In this document: one piece after another, positions 16,401 to 23,158 of the stretch
Layout: the number at the start of each line of letters is the position of its first letter
Numbering within the stretch: the stretch's first letter is position 1
Virus record (IMG/VR): IMGVR_UViG_3300037882_000429
Span: 1-36,650 of that record
From: a virus
DNA length: 36,650 bases
Direction: 5' to 3' (one strand)
Translations under genes and position numbers: made by a program
Notes under the pieces: model-generated
Database searches by the model: none
What the model was told of the DNA's origin: nothing
Seen by the model: the letters and a program-made list of their open reading frames with translations, nothing else

Positions 16401-18133
16401 TCGACACGACTACCGCAATTGACGATGGAGAGGTGCCCCTCGTGGCAGACGGAACATACGCCGGTCTCCCGGATAGCAAGGATGAGGCTGAAGCGCTAGT
16501 CGCGGCTGCCCTGATTGCTGCCGGTATTCCGGTGAACCCCCCGAGTTCGTGGTTCACAAACCCGCAACTCCGCAAGCCCACCCCGCTGACGGTGAGCGAC
16601 GACGGTCGTGTCTTCGGACACGTCGCAACGTGGCGAACGGACCACATCGGTCTCCCCTTCGCAACCAAGCCGCCGCGCTCTCGCAGCAACTACGCCTACT
16701 TCCACACAGGCACCCTGCACGCCGATGATGGTGACCTGATCCCTGTTGGTCAGATCACTCTCGCTGGCGGGCACGCACCCCTTAACCTTGACGCCGCGTC
16801 TGCTGCCGCTCACTACGACAACACCCGCAGCGCGTGGTGTGACGTTCACGCTGGTGAAGACGAGTTCGGTATCTGGGTCGCTGGTGCTCTCCGTCCGTCG
16901 GTGACCCCGGAGAACGTGCGCGCGATCCGTGCCTCGGCACCTTCTGGTGACTGGCGTCCGATCAGCGGTCGTCTCGAGATGGTCGCGGTTTGCTCCGTGA
17001 ACGTACCGGGCTTCCCGGTTACTCAGGCGACTGTCGCCTCTGGCGCTCTGGTCTCTCTCGTTGCTGCTGGCACCGTCGACTTGCTCGAGGCCCGCAAGAG
17101 CAGCACCGTCGATGGTCTGGACGCACTGGCCGCTCGCATCGAGCGTCTCGAAGCACCTCAGCGTGCGCGTCTCGAGTCCCTCCGTGAGGCCGCTCTTGAC
17201 CGCCGCGCAGAGACTGTCCGCGATCGGTTCAGCCGTCTGGCTGCAGCCACCACCGCGGAGAGCGTCGCATTCGCAACGCAGGAGAGCCCTGAGGGCGCAA
17301 CGGATGGTTCGGCTCTGCCGGATGGTACGTTCCGCATCCAGAGTCTTGATGACCTGACGCTGGCAATTCGTGCCTTCGGTCAGGCCGCAGACAAGTCGGT
17401 GGCTAAGGCTCACATCATTCAGCGCGCTGTCGCGCTGGGTGAGACTGCAGCCCTCCCGCCCGTGTGGCATGAAGTTGCTCTGACCGCCTCTGCTGCCCTG
17501 GCAAAGGGCCGACTGAGTGCGCTGGGTGCCCGGACTCTCTCTGAGCGTGCTGCAGAGGTCCAGGCGCGTATGTCGTCATTCGCTAAGGCGGACGACTTCG
17601 ACCCAAAACGCCACCCCCGAGATGAGCACGGCAAGTTCCGCGGGGTCCTTGCTCGTCTCAAGACGGATCTGAGCGAAGTCGTTGAGGGTGACGAAGAGGC
17701 CGAGAAGGAGAAGGCTCGAAAGATCCAGGAGGTTGAGGAGATCGAGGGCAACCTGACTGGTGGCGACTTGGACGCCGCCAAGATTGCCGGTGCTCGTCTC
17801 CTGCACAACCTGGACCTGACCGACACCGAGATTGGTGATGCTCGTCTTGCTGAGCGTCTCCGCGATGACTACACCCTCCTGGGTGACGTCGTCTACAACA
17901 TCGGAGTGCCTGTCGGTGCTGACGATGCTCTCCGGTACTCGGAACTCCCGCCCGTCCTGCAGACCCTGATCGAAGACCTCGTCGCCAAGATCGAGGCCCA
18001 GGAGCCCGCGGACGAAAAGGGCGAAACGGCCAAGGCTGTGCTGGACCTCAAGTCCTACATCAGCGGCGACGACCAGTTGAAGCAGAACGAGATTTCTGCC
18101 GCTTTGTCGAAGTTGGTCCGTCTGCTGGTCTGA
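13451..18133 (+). CDS. 1,560-residue polyprotein with HK97-type (S78-like) head maturation protease
   Basis: Residues 85-175 match a domain frequent in phage polyproteins (SRALQWHRIYSRGGND, then FPSANRITWDLFGGDDGARW). Residues 224-280 hold C224xxC227 and C266xxC269 with H278 and H280, a possible zinc site. RDRNGRF occurs at 467-473, followed by a small beta domain. Residues 720-785 are a conserved phage module (EELRRYWLSGKGAAKIRW to RAKGYCSLRHKEATG). Residues about 825-1000 look like the capsid protease: GHDGAVVVGRID (H880), HGFLRGVSVDLD (S929) and GITIVPKPAF, a His-Ser arrangement as in family S78. Residues about 1045-1210 are a second module typical of actinophage maturation proteases (VNVPGFPVTQ at its end). 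A coiled coil (about 1220-1260) and RHPRDEHGKF (about 1387-1396) precede a helical tail. AGGAG precedes ATG 13451. It probably processes the capsid precursor and perhaps the polyproteins. Confidence 0.8.
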   Translation: MQYLGRTGDWAAYERAGLTVFVNVITLDVTDPLEGALVAAGDTPEYTQHPEIDSVEITAREAFIGPSVFADAGPGDERLVSVPRGVRVAASRALQWHRIYSRGGNDAALATAKLLSSHDKVSVQRLRKISRSLPQASDFGDNEGWKAGQTGFPSANRITWDLFGGDDGARWVNSQIRRADRRTLIASVAFAEEDIPLDEAVETDSAPGNEPHAYHPSVEQPNACMFCLNSPDNEIHDDAAVDYLAAEVNPQWAHLFDASAVDEELCRICEGDETVWQHVHAAAAQSILRPTSFEFHSGLLQDPVELTPVTATALPDADRMAAITAAVSARVASALHADTDYYVTIDSADSMLATGLFQQTKGEWYEWNALSTTWLKSQPAGPVYLVDVDYDTAEFVLQGLQEFTGGVDLRLADPEEYALHDSCLSDLDWEFIDTLLSSRPEVAIVAAGADADYTPEERAENASKQVRDRNGRFAKTGTQIYLPDGTPAKVSKIHPDTGELTAISDIDGTETRIKADEVEVRQVQLPTRIDLDKIRAIPRATRITPKAWAKNLLPPLNSDALKRIFEDYAKFIDDELGQVVKPLNAAAGEAVETQGVMVYDSIEDLGVPPIYMALVDKDDHEAILDMVAIIPATKEGGTVQTVRRTDLGWEIDPTIKDELLSSVPPPVVALQGDQVAEVEAQVTEWYSANASADPGEASLYDLFGNLTAAGGSDRNRGGAEELRRYWLSGKGAAKIRWNTPGDWKRCYSLLSKYMGPRAKGYCSLRHKEATGSWPGSKNNIGNRKRFSNTSQFFTAGDLFDLNTVDDVLTLVASAASFSDEYIPEIASEVDPEAGGLPFLIPIVAPVNIESGDGRVIHPMALSYRDLPLPLMWQIKTGAGHDGAVVVGRIDSIDVLPSGGLGNARGVFDINPYAREAQRMVEHGFLRGVSVDLDKFRAVSKMDPSESAIDGETRISNDRTEIEEGRVMGITIVPKPAFQECHIQIDTTTAIDDGEVPLVADGTYAGLPDSKDEAEALVAAALIAAGIPVNPPSSWFTNPQLRKPTPLTVSDDGRVFGHVATWRTDHIGLPFATKPPRSRSNYAYFHTGTLHADDGDLIPVGQITLAGGHAPLNLDAASAAAHYDNTRSAWCDVHAGEDEFGIWVAGALRPSVTPENVRAIRASAPSGDWRPISGRLEMVAVCSVNVPGFPVTQATVASGALVSLVAAGTVDLLEARKSSTVDGLDALAARIERLEAPQRARLESLREAALDRRAETVRDRFSRLAAATTAESVAFATQESPEGATDGSALPDGTFRIQSLDDLTLAIRAFGQAADKSVAKAHIIQRAVALGETAALPPVWHEVALTASAALAKGRLSALGARTLSERAAEVQARMSSFAKADDFDPKRHPRDEHGKFRGVLARLKTDLSEVVEGDEEAEKEKARKIQEVEEIEGNLTGGDLDAAKIAGARLLHNLDLTDTEIGDARLAERLRDDYTLLGDVVYNIGVPVGADDALRYSELPPVLQTLIEDLVAKIEAQEPADEKGETAKAVLDLKSYISGDDQLKQNEISAALSKLVRLLV

Positions 18134-18150
18134 CCCTTCTTCACATGATT

Positions 18151-18190
18151 AACCCGGGCATCTTCCAAGATGTCCGGGTTACTCATTTTT
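18151..18190 (+). terminator. Rho-independent terminator after the protease gene
   Basis: A 14-base stem (18151-18164 with 18167-18180, one G-T pair, arms AACCCGGGCATCTT and AAGATGTCCGGGTT) is followed within a few bases by a T run at 18186-18190. It lies 17 bases after the protease stop and before the capsid gene, so it should reduce read-through and separate the polyprotein transcripts from the highly expressed capsid transcript. Confidence 0.9.
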
Positions 18191-18193
18191 GTG

Positions 18194-18202
18194 TGCTAGT
18201 AT
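18194..18202 (+). promoter_or_regulatory. Candidate extended -10 promoter for the capsid operon
   Basis: TGCTAGTAT is a TG-N-TANNNT extended -10 element placed four bases after the T run of the terminator, where a new promoter for the capsid gene would be expected. No clear -35 hexamer is seen at 16-19 bases. The predicted start of transcription would be near 18209, leaving a leader of about 120 bases before ATG 18330. Confidence 0.4.
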
Positions 18203-18236
18203 TCTCCCAGGGACTTAAAGAGCCCAATGAGGCATA

Positions 18237-18318
18237 CCTGCCTACGTCGCAAGATCTACACCCCGAGCGTGCCTATTCGGTGGCGTGATCTCTGCGCCCT
18301 CATATGTAGGCAGGAAGG
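18237..18318 (+). promoter_or_regulatory. Capsid gene leader: long-range stem touching the ribosome binding site
   Basis: CCTGCCTAC at 18237-18245 is the exact reverse complement of GTAGGCAGG at 18306-18314, which runs into the capsid ribosome binding site AGGAAGG (18312-18318). The stem can be extended by a G-T and a T-A pair (18246-18247 with 18304-18305). Folding would partly hide the ribosome binding site, so capsid translation could be tuned by leader structure. Seen: the complementarity. Inferred: the regulation. Confidence 0.4.
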
Positions 18319-18329
18319 TACCCGATCCC

Positions 18330-20384
18330 ATGGACGAGATCAAGTCTTTGCTTGACAGGCTTGCGAGCCTGAACGAGCAAGAGATGAGCGATCTCGAAGC
18401 CAAGATCCTCTCCGAGTACGAGACCGTTGAGTCTCAGGAGCACACCCCCGATAGCGTGGACTCTATGTTCGCGCTGGCCGATGCACTTGAGGCCGTACGG
18501 ACTGAGCAGTCGAATCGAGTGGCTGCGGCCAAGGAACTCGAGTCGCGCGCCGCTGAGGCGGCTGCTCGAATCCGTGGCCCCCAGGACGCTGCGGACGACA
18601 CGGAGGAAGCGCTCGAGGAAGAGGTTGGCGACGAGGTCCAGACTACTGAGCCCGTTGAGACTACTGAGGAGGAGAAGGAGGAGGACGAAGAAGTAGTCGT
18701 CCCCGCCACAGCATCGACTGATGAAGTCGCTGTTGAGGAATCCACTGCAGGAGACAACACCCCCGGGGACGTCGCTGAGGCTTCGGCTGATGACGCGGCG
18801 ACCGATGAGGAGGTCGGGGGCTCGGAGAACGACACGGTAGATGCCACCACCGCTTCGACTGACACCCCCGAGGCTGCGGAAGCCGCAACCGAAGAGACTG
18901 CAGCCACTGAGGCCGCTGTCGAGGATGCTGCAGAAGCAAGCACCGAAACGCCCGCCGAGGCCGAGGCTTCGATCGAGGAAGACACCGAGACGACCCCCGC
19001 TGAACCTGTCACGGCAAGTGCTGACGACAGTACCGCAACCGCAACCGACTCTCAGGAGGAGACCCCGATGACTGCTTCGGGTTCCGACGAGATCCGTAAC
19101 GACGACGCGGCTCTTTCTCGCCCCGAGAGCCACGCGCCTGTCGCATCGGATGTGAACCTCGTCACCATCACCGCTGGAGCCGACATTCCGGGCATCTCTG
19201 CCGGTTCGACGCTCCCCGACATGAAGGCTGTAGCCTCGTCCTTCACCAAGCGCCTTGACACGATCCGTCGTGTCTCTGGTGGCGACGGTGAGCAGCACGT
19301 GGTTGCCTCCTTCCAGACCTCGCTGCCCGAGGACCGCATTCTTGGTGCTGACCGCTCCAAGAACGTGGACCTGATCAACGCGGCGCTCGCCCCGACGGCC
19401 TTGACGGCTGCCGGTGTTTGTGCCCCGATCGAAGCCTATTACGAGGTCCCTGGCCTCGGCGTTGTGGACCGCCCGGTTCGCTCCGCGCTCGTGGGCTTCG
19501 GTGCTGATCGTGGCGGCATCCGGTTCGTCCCGGCCCCGGCCCTGACGTCCTTCATTAGCGAGAGCAACGCGGCTGCAACCGCGGTTGGTCTCTGGGACGG
19601 CGAGACCGGCGACCGCAAGGGTGGCCTCGGCACGGGTGTCAAGCCCTGCCTCGTGGTCGACTGTGGTACCGAAGACAGCGTGTACGTTGACGCTGTCACC
19701 GCGTGCCTCGTGTTCGACAACATGAACGCCCGCGCGCACCCCGAGATGGTCGCGCAGAACAACGAACTCGCGCTCGTTGCTCACGCCCGCCTCGCAGAAC
19801 TGACGCTCCTCCGAGCGATCAAGGCTGCGGGTACGGCACGCACCGCCTCGGCGGCAACCACGCCAGCGGCTGTCGGCTTCGCCCGCCAGTTCCTGTTCGA
19901 CGTGGAGATCACCGCGGCCCGTTACCGTCAGACGCATCGTCTGTCTGACTCGACGTCGCTGCGCGCGATCATCCCGACCTGGGTCAAGGCTGCTATTCGT
20001 TCGGATCTGGTCTTCCAGGCTCCGGGTGACTACACCTTCGACAAGGCTGACAACGAGATCGAGACCTTCTTCTCGAAGCGCAACATCTCGGTTGGCTGGT
20101 CGCTCGAGTCGCTGACCGCCTTCGGTTCTACGGGCCAGGGTCGCTTCCCGACCACGGTCGAGTGGGACCTCTTCGCTGAGGGCACGTTCCTCTTCGTTGA
20201 TGGTGGCAACCTCGACCTCGGTATCATCCGTGACTCCTCACTCGTTGAGACGAACGCCTACAAGCAGTTCGTTGAGACCTTCGAGGCCGTCGCCAAGATC
20301 GGTACCGAGTCGATCCACGTCACCTCGCCGGTTGCTCTGACGGGTGCCGCTGCGGCGTTCGTTGATACCGACACCGTCGTCTGA
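18330..20384 (+). CDS. Major capsid protein with N-terminal scaffold-like domain
   Basis: This is a 684-residue protein. Residues 1-85 are helical (MDEIKSLLDRLASLNEQE...). Residues about 86-250 are an extremely acidic Ala/Glu/Thr/Asp low-complexity stretch. From about 270 a globular HK97-fold capsid protein follows (INAALAPTALTAAGVCAPIEAYY, then DRPVRSALVGFGADRGGIRF, and a C-terminal part ending FVDTDTVV). The N-terminal part is expected to act as a scaffold (delta) domain removed by the maturation protease encoded just upstream; the cut site is not visible by eye. ATG 18330 is preferred over GTG 18285 because AGGAAGG lies upstream of it, though the spacing is rather long. An internal ATG at 19068 has a stronger ribosome binding site. 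Confidence 0.85.
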   Translation: MDEIKSLLDRLASLNEQEMSDLEAKILSEYETVESQEHTPDSVDSMFALADALEAVRTEQSNRVAAAKELESRAAEAAARIRGPQDAADDTEEALEEEVGDEVQTTEPVETTEEEKEEDEEVVVPATASTDEVAVEESTAGDNTPGDVAEASADDAATDEEVGGSENDTVDATTASTDTPEAAEAATEETAATEAAVEDAAEASTETPAEAEASIEEDTETTPAEPVTASADDSTATATDSQEETPMTASGSDEIRNDDAALSRPESHAPVASDVNLVTITAGADIPGISAGSTLPDMKAVASSFTKRLDTIRRVSGGDGEQHVVASFQTSLPEDRILGADRSKNVDLINAALAPTALTAAGVCAPIEAYYEVPGLGVVDRPVRSALVGFGADRGGIRFVPAPALTSFISESNAAATAVGLWDGETGDRKGGLGTGVKPCLVVDCGTEDSVYVDAVTACLVFDNMNARAHPEMVAQNNELALVAHARLAELTLLRAIKAAGTARTASAATTPAAVGFARQFLFDVEITAARYRQTHRLSDSTSLRAIIPTWVKAAIRSDLVFQAPGDYTFDKADNEIETFFSKRNISVGWSLESLTAFGSTGQGRFPTTVEWDLFAEGTFLFVDGGNLDLGIIRDSSLVETNAYKQFVETFEAVAKIGTESIHVTSPVALTGAAAAFVDTDTVV
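19054..19070 (+). promoter_or_regulatory. Internal ribosome binding site and start within the capsid gene
   Basis: AGGAGGAG at 19054-19061 is a near-perfect Shine-Dalgarno sequence 8 bases before an in-frame ATG at 19068. Starting there would give a 438-residue capsid protein without the helical and acidic N-terminal domain. The bases also encode Gln-Glu-Glu-Thr, so the match may be a by-product of the acidic composition. The placement exactly at the boundary between scaffold-like and capsid parts is what makes it notable. Confidence 0.4.
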
Positions 20385-20440
20385 GCCACCTAGCCACACC
20401 TGACCGCAGACACTCAGCAGCCCCGGAAGGACCAGACCAG

Positions 20441-21277
20441 ATGACCTACAAGGGATACTTTCCCACTACAACGGTCACCCCTGCGCCTTTCGGGCTGCTG
20501 AGTGTTGCGGCAGTTGTCGAGCACGGCGAAGACGATCAGAACTGGGCCGGACTGAACTTTGACTATGTCAAGGGCCTGACCGGCTACAAGGCAGGCATTT
20601 GGGCCACTTGTGGTTCGAGTACCGAGACCGACTCTGTCTATGACTCCACCGCAGACGAGCGATTCTCCACTGGCACCGCCATTGGGATCACCGTCGACCG
20701 TGTATGTTCTACGGTGGGCGAATCCATCGAAGACCGCAACGCGGATGCTGAAGCGGCTCTTGATCTGGTAACAGGCAAGGCCATCGAGCAGGAGTTCTGG
20801 ACGGGCACATTCGCCAAGACCCTCACCCCCGACGGATTCTACCTTGCATCGGCTGGTGCCGTGAGTGCTGGTACTGCATCCTCGGTTGCTCACGGACTGG
20901 CACTTCTTGAAGATGCAGTGGCTGCGTGTGGCATGGGCGAGCAAGCCGTCATTCACATGACGCGAGGCACGGCCTCCGGTCTCGGTGGTGATCGCATCAT
21001 CGAGCGTGACGGCGTTCTCCAAACTGTCAGCGGTTCACTCGTGGCCGCTGGTGCAGGGTACGCTGGCACCGGTCCCGACGGGATCGCAAAGACTTTCCTC
21101 TACGCCACTGGACCACTCACTGTTCACCTTGGACCCACTACGGTCGTTGAAGAGCGAGCGTCTGGTGGGTTCGACGCAACTGACAACACACTCCTGGTCA
21201 GGGCCGAGCGATTTGCGGCTGTCACTACTGTTAGTGACTGCCTTCTTGTCGTGCAGGTCGACTTGGCCGATCTCTAA
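20441..21277 (+). CDS. Virion protein, probable second capsid-like protein
   Basis: This 278-residue protein is made directly after the capsid protein (GGAAGGA before ATG 20441). It has a helical segment IEDRNADAEAALDLVTGKAIEQEFWTG and then a C-terminal part of alternating strands (VIHMTRG..., LYATGPLTVHLGP, LVRAERFAAVTTVSDCLLVVQVDL). This order, a long helix followed by an ATGPxxVxLG strand pair and an AERxAxV ending, is the one I know from HK97-fold capsid or capsid-associated proteins of actinophages. It may be a minor capsid protein, a vertex protein, or a diverged duplicate. No decoration-protein hallmark is seen. Structural role is likely; the exact one is uncertain. Confidence 0.55.
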   Translation: MTYKGYFPTTTVTPAPFGLLSVAAVVEHGEDDQNWAGLNFDYVKGLTGYKAGIWATCGSSTETDSVYDSTADERFSTGTAIGITVDRVCSTVGESIEDRNADAEAALDLVTGKAIEQEFWTGTFAKTLTPDGFYLASAGAVSAGTASSVAHGLALLEDAVAACGMGEQAVIHMTRGTASGLGGDRIIERDGVLQTVSGSLVAAGAGYAGTGPDGIAKTFLYATGPLTVHLGPTTVVEERASGGFDATDNTLLVRAERFAAVTTVSDCLLVVQVDLADL

Positions 21278-21295
21278 GAAAGGGGAGCCAATCAC

Positions 21296-22033
21296 ATGGC
21301 TACTCAGGACTACGCGGCCAGCGTCCAGGGTGTCGCTGTCCGCATCACTGCTCTCAGTGCTGCTGGCGTTCCGCTCAACACTGGGCTCAACTCTATCGTG
21401 ACCTCCGCGTTCACGCGCGTTTCGTTCACCCCCGAGTACGAAGAGGGCGACGAGATCACCGAGAAGGGCGCGGACGGCACGACTTGTGTGACGTTCAAGG
21501 CTCCCGACACGCTGAAGCGTGTTAACCTCGAGATCGCCATCTGTGAGCCGGATCCCGAGATCACCAAGTTGCTTGGTGGTGGTGTGCTCCTCGCTGATGG
21601 CTCGCCCCTCTCCTCTCAGGGTTGGGCTGCTCCGGTCACGGGTGAAGACCCGCTGCCCAATGGTGTCGCAATCGAGGTCTGGTCGCGCGCCATCCAGGAT
21701 GGCAAGCCTGCGATCGTCAATCCGTACTACCACTGGGTCTTCCCGTACGTCAAGACGCGCGCGTCTGGCGACCGTGTCATCGAGAATGGTCTACTCGCCA
21801 CGACCTTCGAGGGCTTCGGCTTGGGGAACAGTTCCTTCGGTGAGGGTGTTGACGAGCGCTGGATGTGGCCGGACGTCACCGACCGTGCGTACATGTACGC
21901 ACGATCGACCTACGCGCCCATCGGTCTCCGCGGCCCCTACACGTGGCTGGCTGGTTCGCCCACCGCAGTGACTACGTTCACTGACCCGGGTACGACCGTC
22001 AACGACGGCATCTACGACGCAACACCTGTGTAA
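21296..22033 (+). CDS. Probable major tail (tube) protein
   Basis: This 245-residue, mostly beta protein starts MATQDYAASVQGVAVRIT, with AAAGGGG upstream of ATG 21296. Features that fit tail tube proteins are a two-sheet pattern, the VNLEIAICEPDPEITKLLGGG segment (sequence before the tube loop), and aromatic-rich strands in the C-terminal half (YYHWVFPYVKTR, TTFEGFGLGNSSFGEG). Abundant tail tube genes are often followed by a terminator, and a strong hairpin lies 8 bases after the stop. What is odd is its position upstream of the head-tail connectors, since most siphophages place it after them. The alternative is a capsid decoration or neck protein. Confidence 0.6.
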   Translation: MATQDYAASVQGVAVRITALSAAGVPLNTGLNSIVTSAFTRVSFTPEYEEGDEITEKGADGTTCVTFKAPDTLKRVNLEIAICEPDPEITKLLGGGVLLADGSPLSSQGWAAPVTGEDPLPNGVAIEVWSRAIQDGKPAIVNPYYHWVFPYVKTRASGDRVIENGLLATTFEGFGLGNSSFGEGVDERWMWPDVTDRAYMYARSTYAPIGLRGPYTWLAGSPTAVTTFTDPGTTVNDGIYDATPV

Positions 22034-22041
22034 TCAATGGA

Positions 22042-22080
22042 CAGCGCGTGAATCTGGACCCCCTCCAGGTTCACGCGCTG
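22042..22080 (+). terminator. Strong hairpin after the putative tail tube gene
   Basis: A 17-base stem (22042-22058 with 22064-22080, one G-T pair) closes a loop of five C. Only two T follow, so it is not a classic T-run terminator. Such hairpins after abundant structural genes can end transcription in high-GC hosts or protect the 3' end of the mRNA. It separates the capsid/tube genes from the connector genes. Confidence 0.7.
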
Positions 22081-22111
22081 TTCCACGTCAGAAGTGTGGG
22101 AGAATAGCAAC

Positions 22112-23146
22112 ATGCAATGGATCACAGTCCAGGATCTCGACACTCCCTCTTCCCCCTACGCGGGCGAGGCTGTTCAGGCTGCCTCCTATATCTTGTGGCA
22201 ACTGTCAGGCCGTAAGTTCTCCGGCGTCCAGACCATCACCGAAATCTACCGACAGACCTCGCTAAGTTCTATTGCGACTACCCCTGTGAGTGTCTCAGGC
22301 GGCATGACCAACCGTCCCTGCACTTCGTGTGGTGGCACCCACACACTTTGGCTCCGCAACCGTCCGGTCTCCGGCATCGTCCAGATGAAGTCTGGCGAAA
22401 CCGAGATTGACCCCGGCACCTATCTTCTGTTGGACGGAAACCGGCTGATCCCTTCGTCTCCGTATGCGTGCTGGGGTCACGGTGATATCACCATCACCTA
22501 CACCCACGGTATTGAGGTGCCGTCCGCTGGGAAGTTGGCGGCACGCGAACTCGCTAACCAGATTATCTATGCGGTCACTGGGAGCGACCAGTGCCGCCTG
22601 CCTGACCGTGTCACCTCAATCAGTCGTCAAGGCGTCTCCTGGACGATCATTGACCCGCAGGACTTTCTCGACCAGGGACGTACTGGTCTCTACCTTGTTG
22701 ACCTGTTCATCAAGACGGTCAACCCTACCGGCGCGCGTGTGCGCTCGCGCGTCTTCTCGCCTGACACCCGGCGTCCGGGTAAGGTCGCCCGCCCTGAAGC
22801 GAGCGTCCGGGCTGGTCAGATCACCGTCACCGCGAATACAGGTGAGCCGTTCACTGTCCCGCTTGGGTACTCAACTGAGGCACACATCATCGTGCAGATC
22901 ACAGCGCATGGTGGTTACTCGTGGGAGATCCCACAGCGGATGCTCGTGCGGCACCCGACGACTGGGGTTTGGAGCATCACTGGTACTCTACCAGGAGACA
23001 CCGCTCTTGTTCCGAACAAGGCTCTGTTGGATGTCTACGCCGTAGACGGTACCGCTATCACCTATACCGCGACGAAGACCATCTCGCGTACTGGGTTGGT
23101 CTCTCAGGGGGACAACTACATCGACGCCTTCAGTGACACTTACTAA
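22112..23146 (+). CDS. Head-tail connector (neck) protein with C-terminal beta domain
   Basis: This is a 344-residue protein. ATG 22112 is chosen over GTG 22094 because GGGAGA lies 9 bases upstream of the ATG. The first 210 residues resemble phage head-tail connector/adaptor proteins: an N-terminal helix bundle (YAGEAVQAASYILWQLSGRKFSG), a beta part (LWLRNRPVSGIVQ, LLLDGNRLIPSS, GDITITYTHG) and a helix (AGKLAARELANQIIYAVTG). A CTSCGGTH motif at about residues 68-75 could bind metal. The last 120 residues (RAGQITVTANTGEPFTVPLGYSTEAHIIVQITAHGG...) are a beta domain not usual in connectors and might face the outside. It follows the hairpin and starts the neck gene set. Confidence 0.65.
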   Translation: MQWITVQDLDTPSSPYAGEAVQAASYILWQLSGRKFSGVQTITEIYRQTSLSSIATTPVSVSGGMTNRPCTSCGGTHTLWLRNRPVSGIVQMKSGETEIDPGTYLLLDGNRLIPSSPYACWGHGDITITYTHGIEVPSAGKLAARELANQIIYAVTGSDQCRLPDRVTSISRQGVSWTIIDPQDFLDQGRTGLYLVDLFIKTVNPTGARVRSRVFSPDTRRPGKVARPEASVRAGQITVTANTGEPFTVPLGYSTEAHIIVQITAHGGYSWEIPQRMLVRHPTTGVWSITGTLPGDTALVPNKALLDVYAVDGTAITYTATKTISRTGLVSQGDNYIDAFSDTY

Positions 23147-23158
23147 GGAAGGATGCCG

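Noticed and set aside
18285-18329. GTG 18285 as start of the capsid protein
   Set aside because: No ribosome binding site upstream, and the bases between form the leader with AGGAAGG upstream of ATG 18330.
18300-19937. 545-codon open frame on the - strand
   Set aside because: Antisense to the capsid gene; the Ser/Gly/Cys-rich stretch is simply the complement of the acidic Ala/Glu/Thr region.
22094-22111. GTG 22094 as start of the connector gene
   Set aside because: GGGAGA upstream of ATG 22112 lies inside the proposed extension; the ATG has the proper spacing.
23153-23158. ATG 23153 as start of the fibre gene
   Set aside because: The ribosome binding site AAGGAAGG abuts this ATG with no spacing, while GTG 23159 has a spacing of 6 bases.
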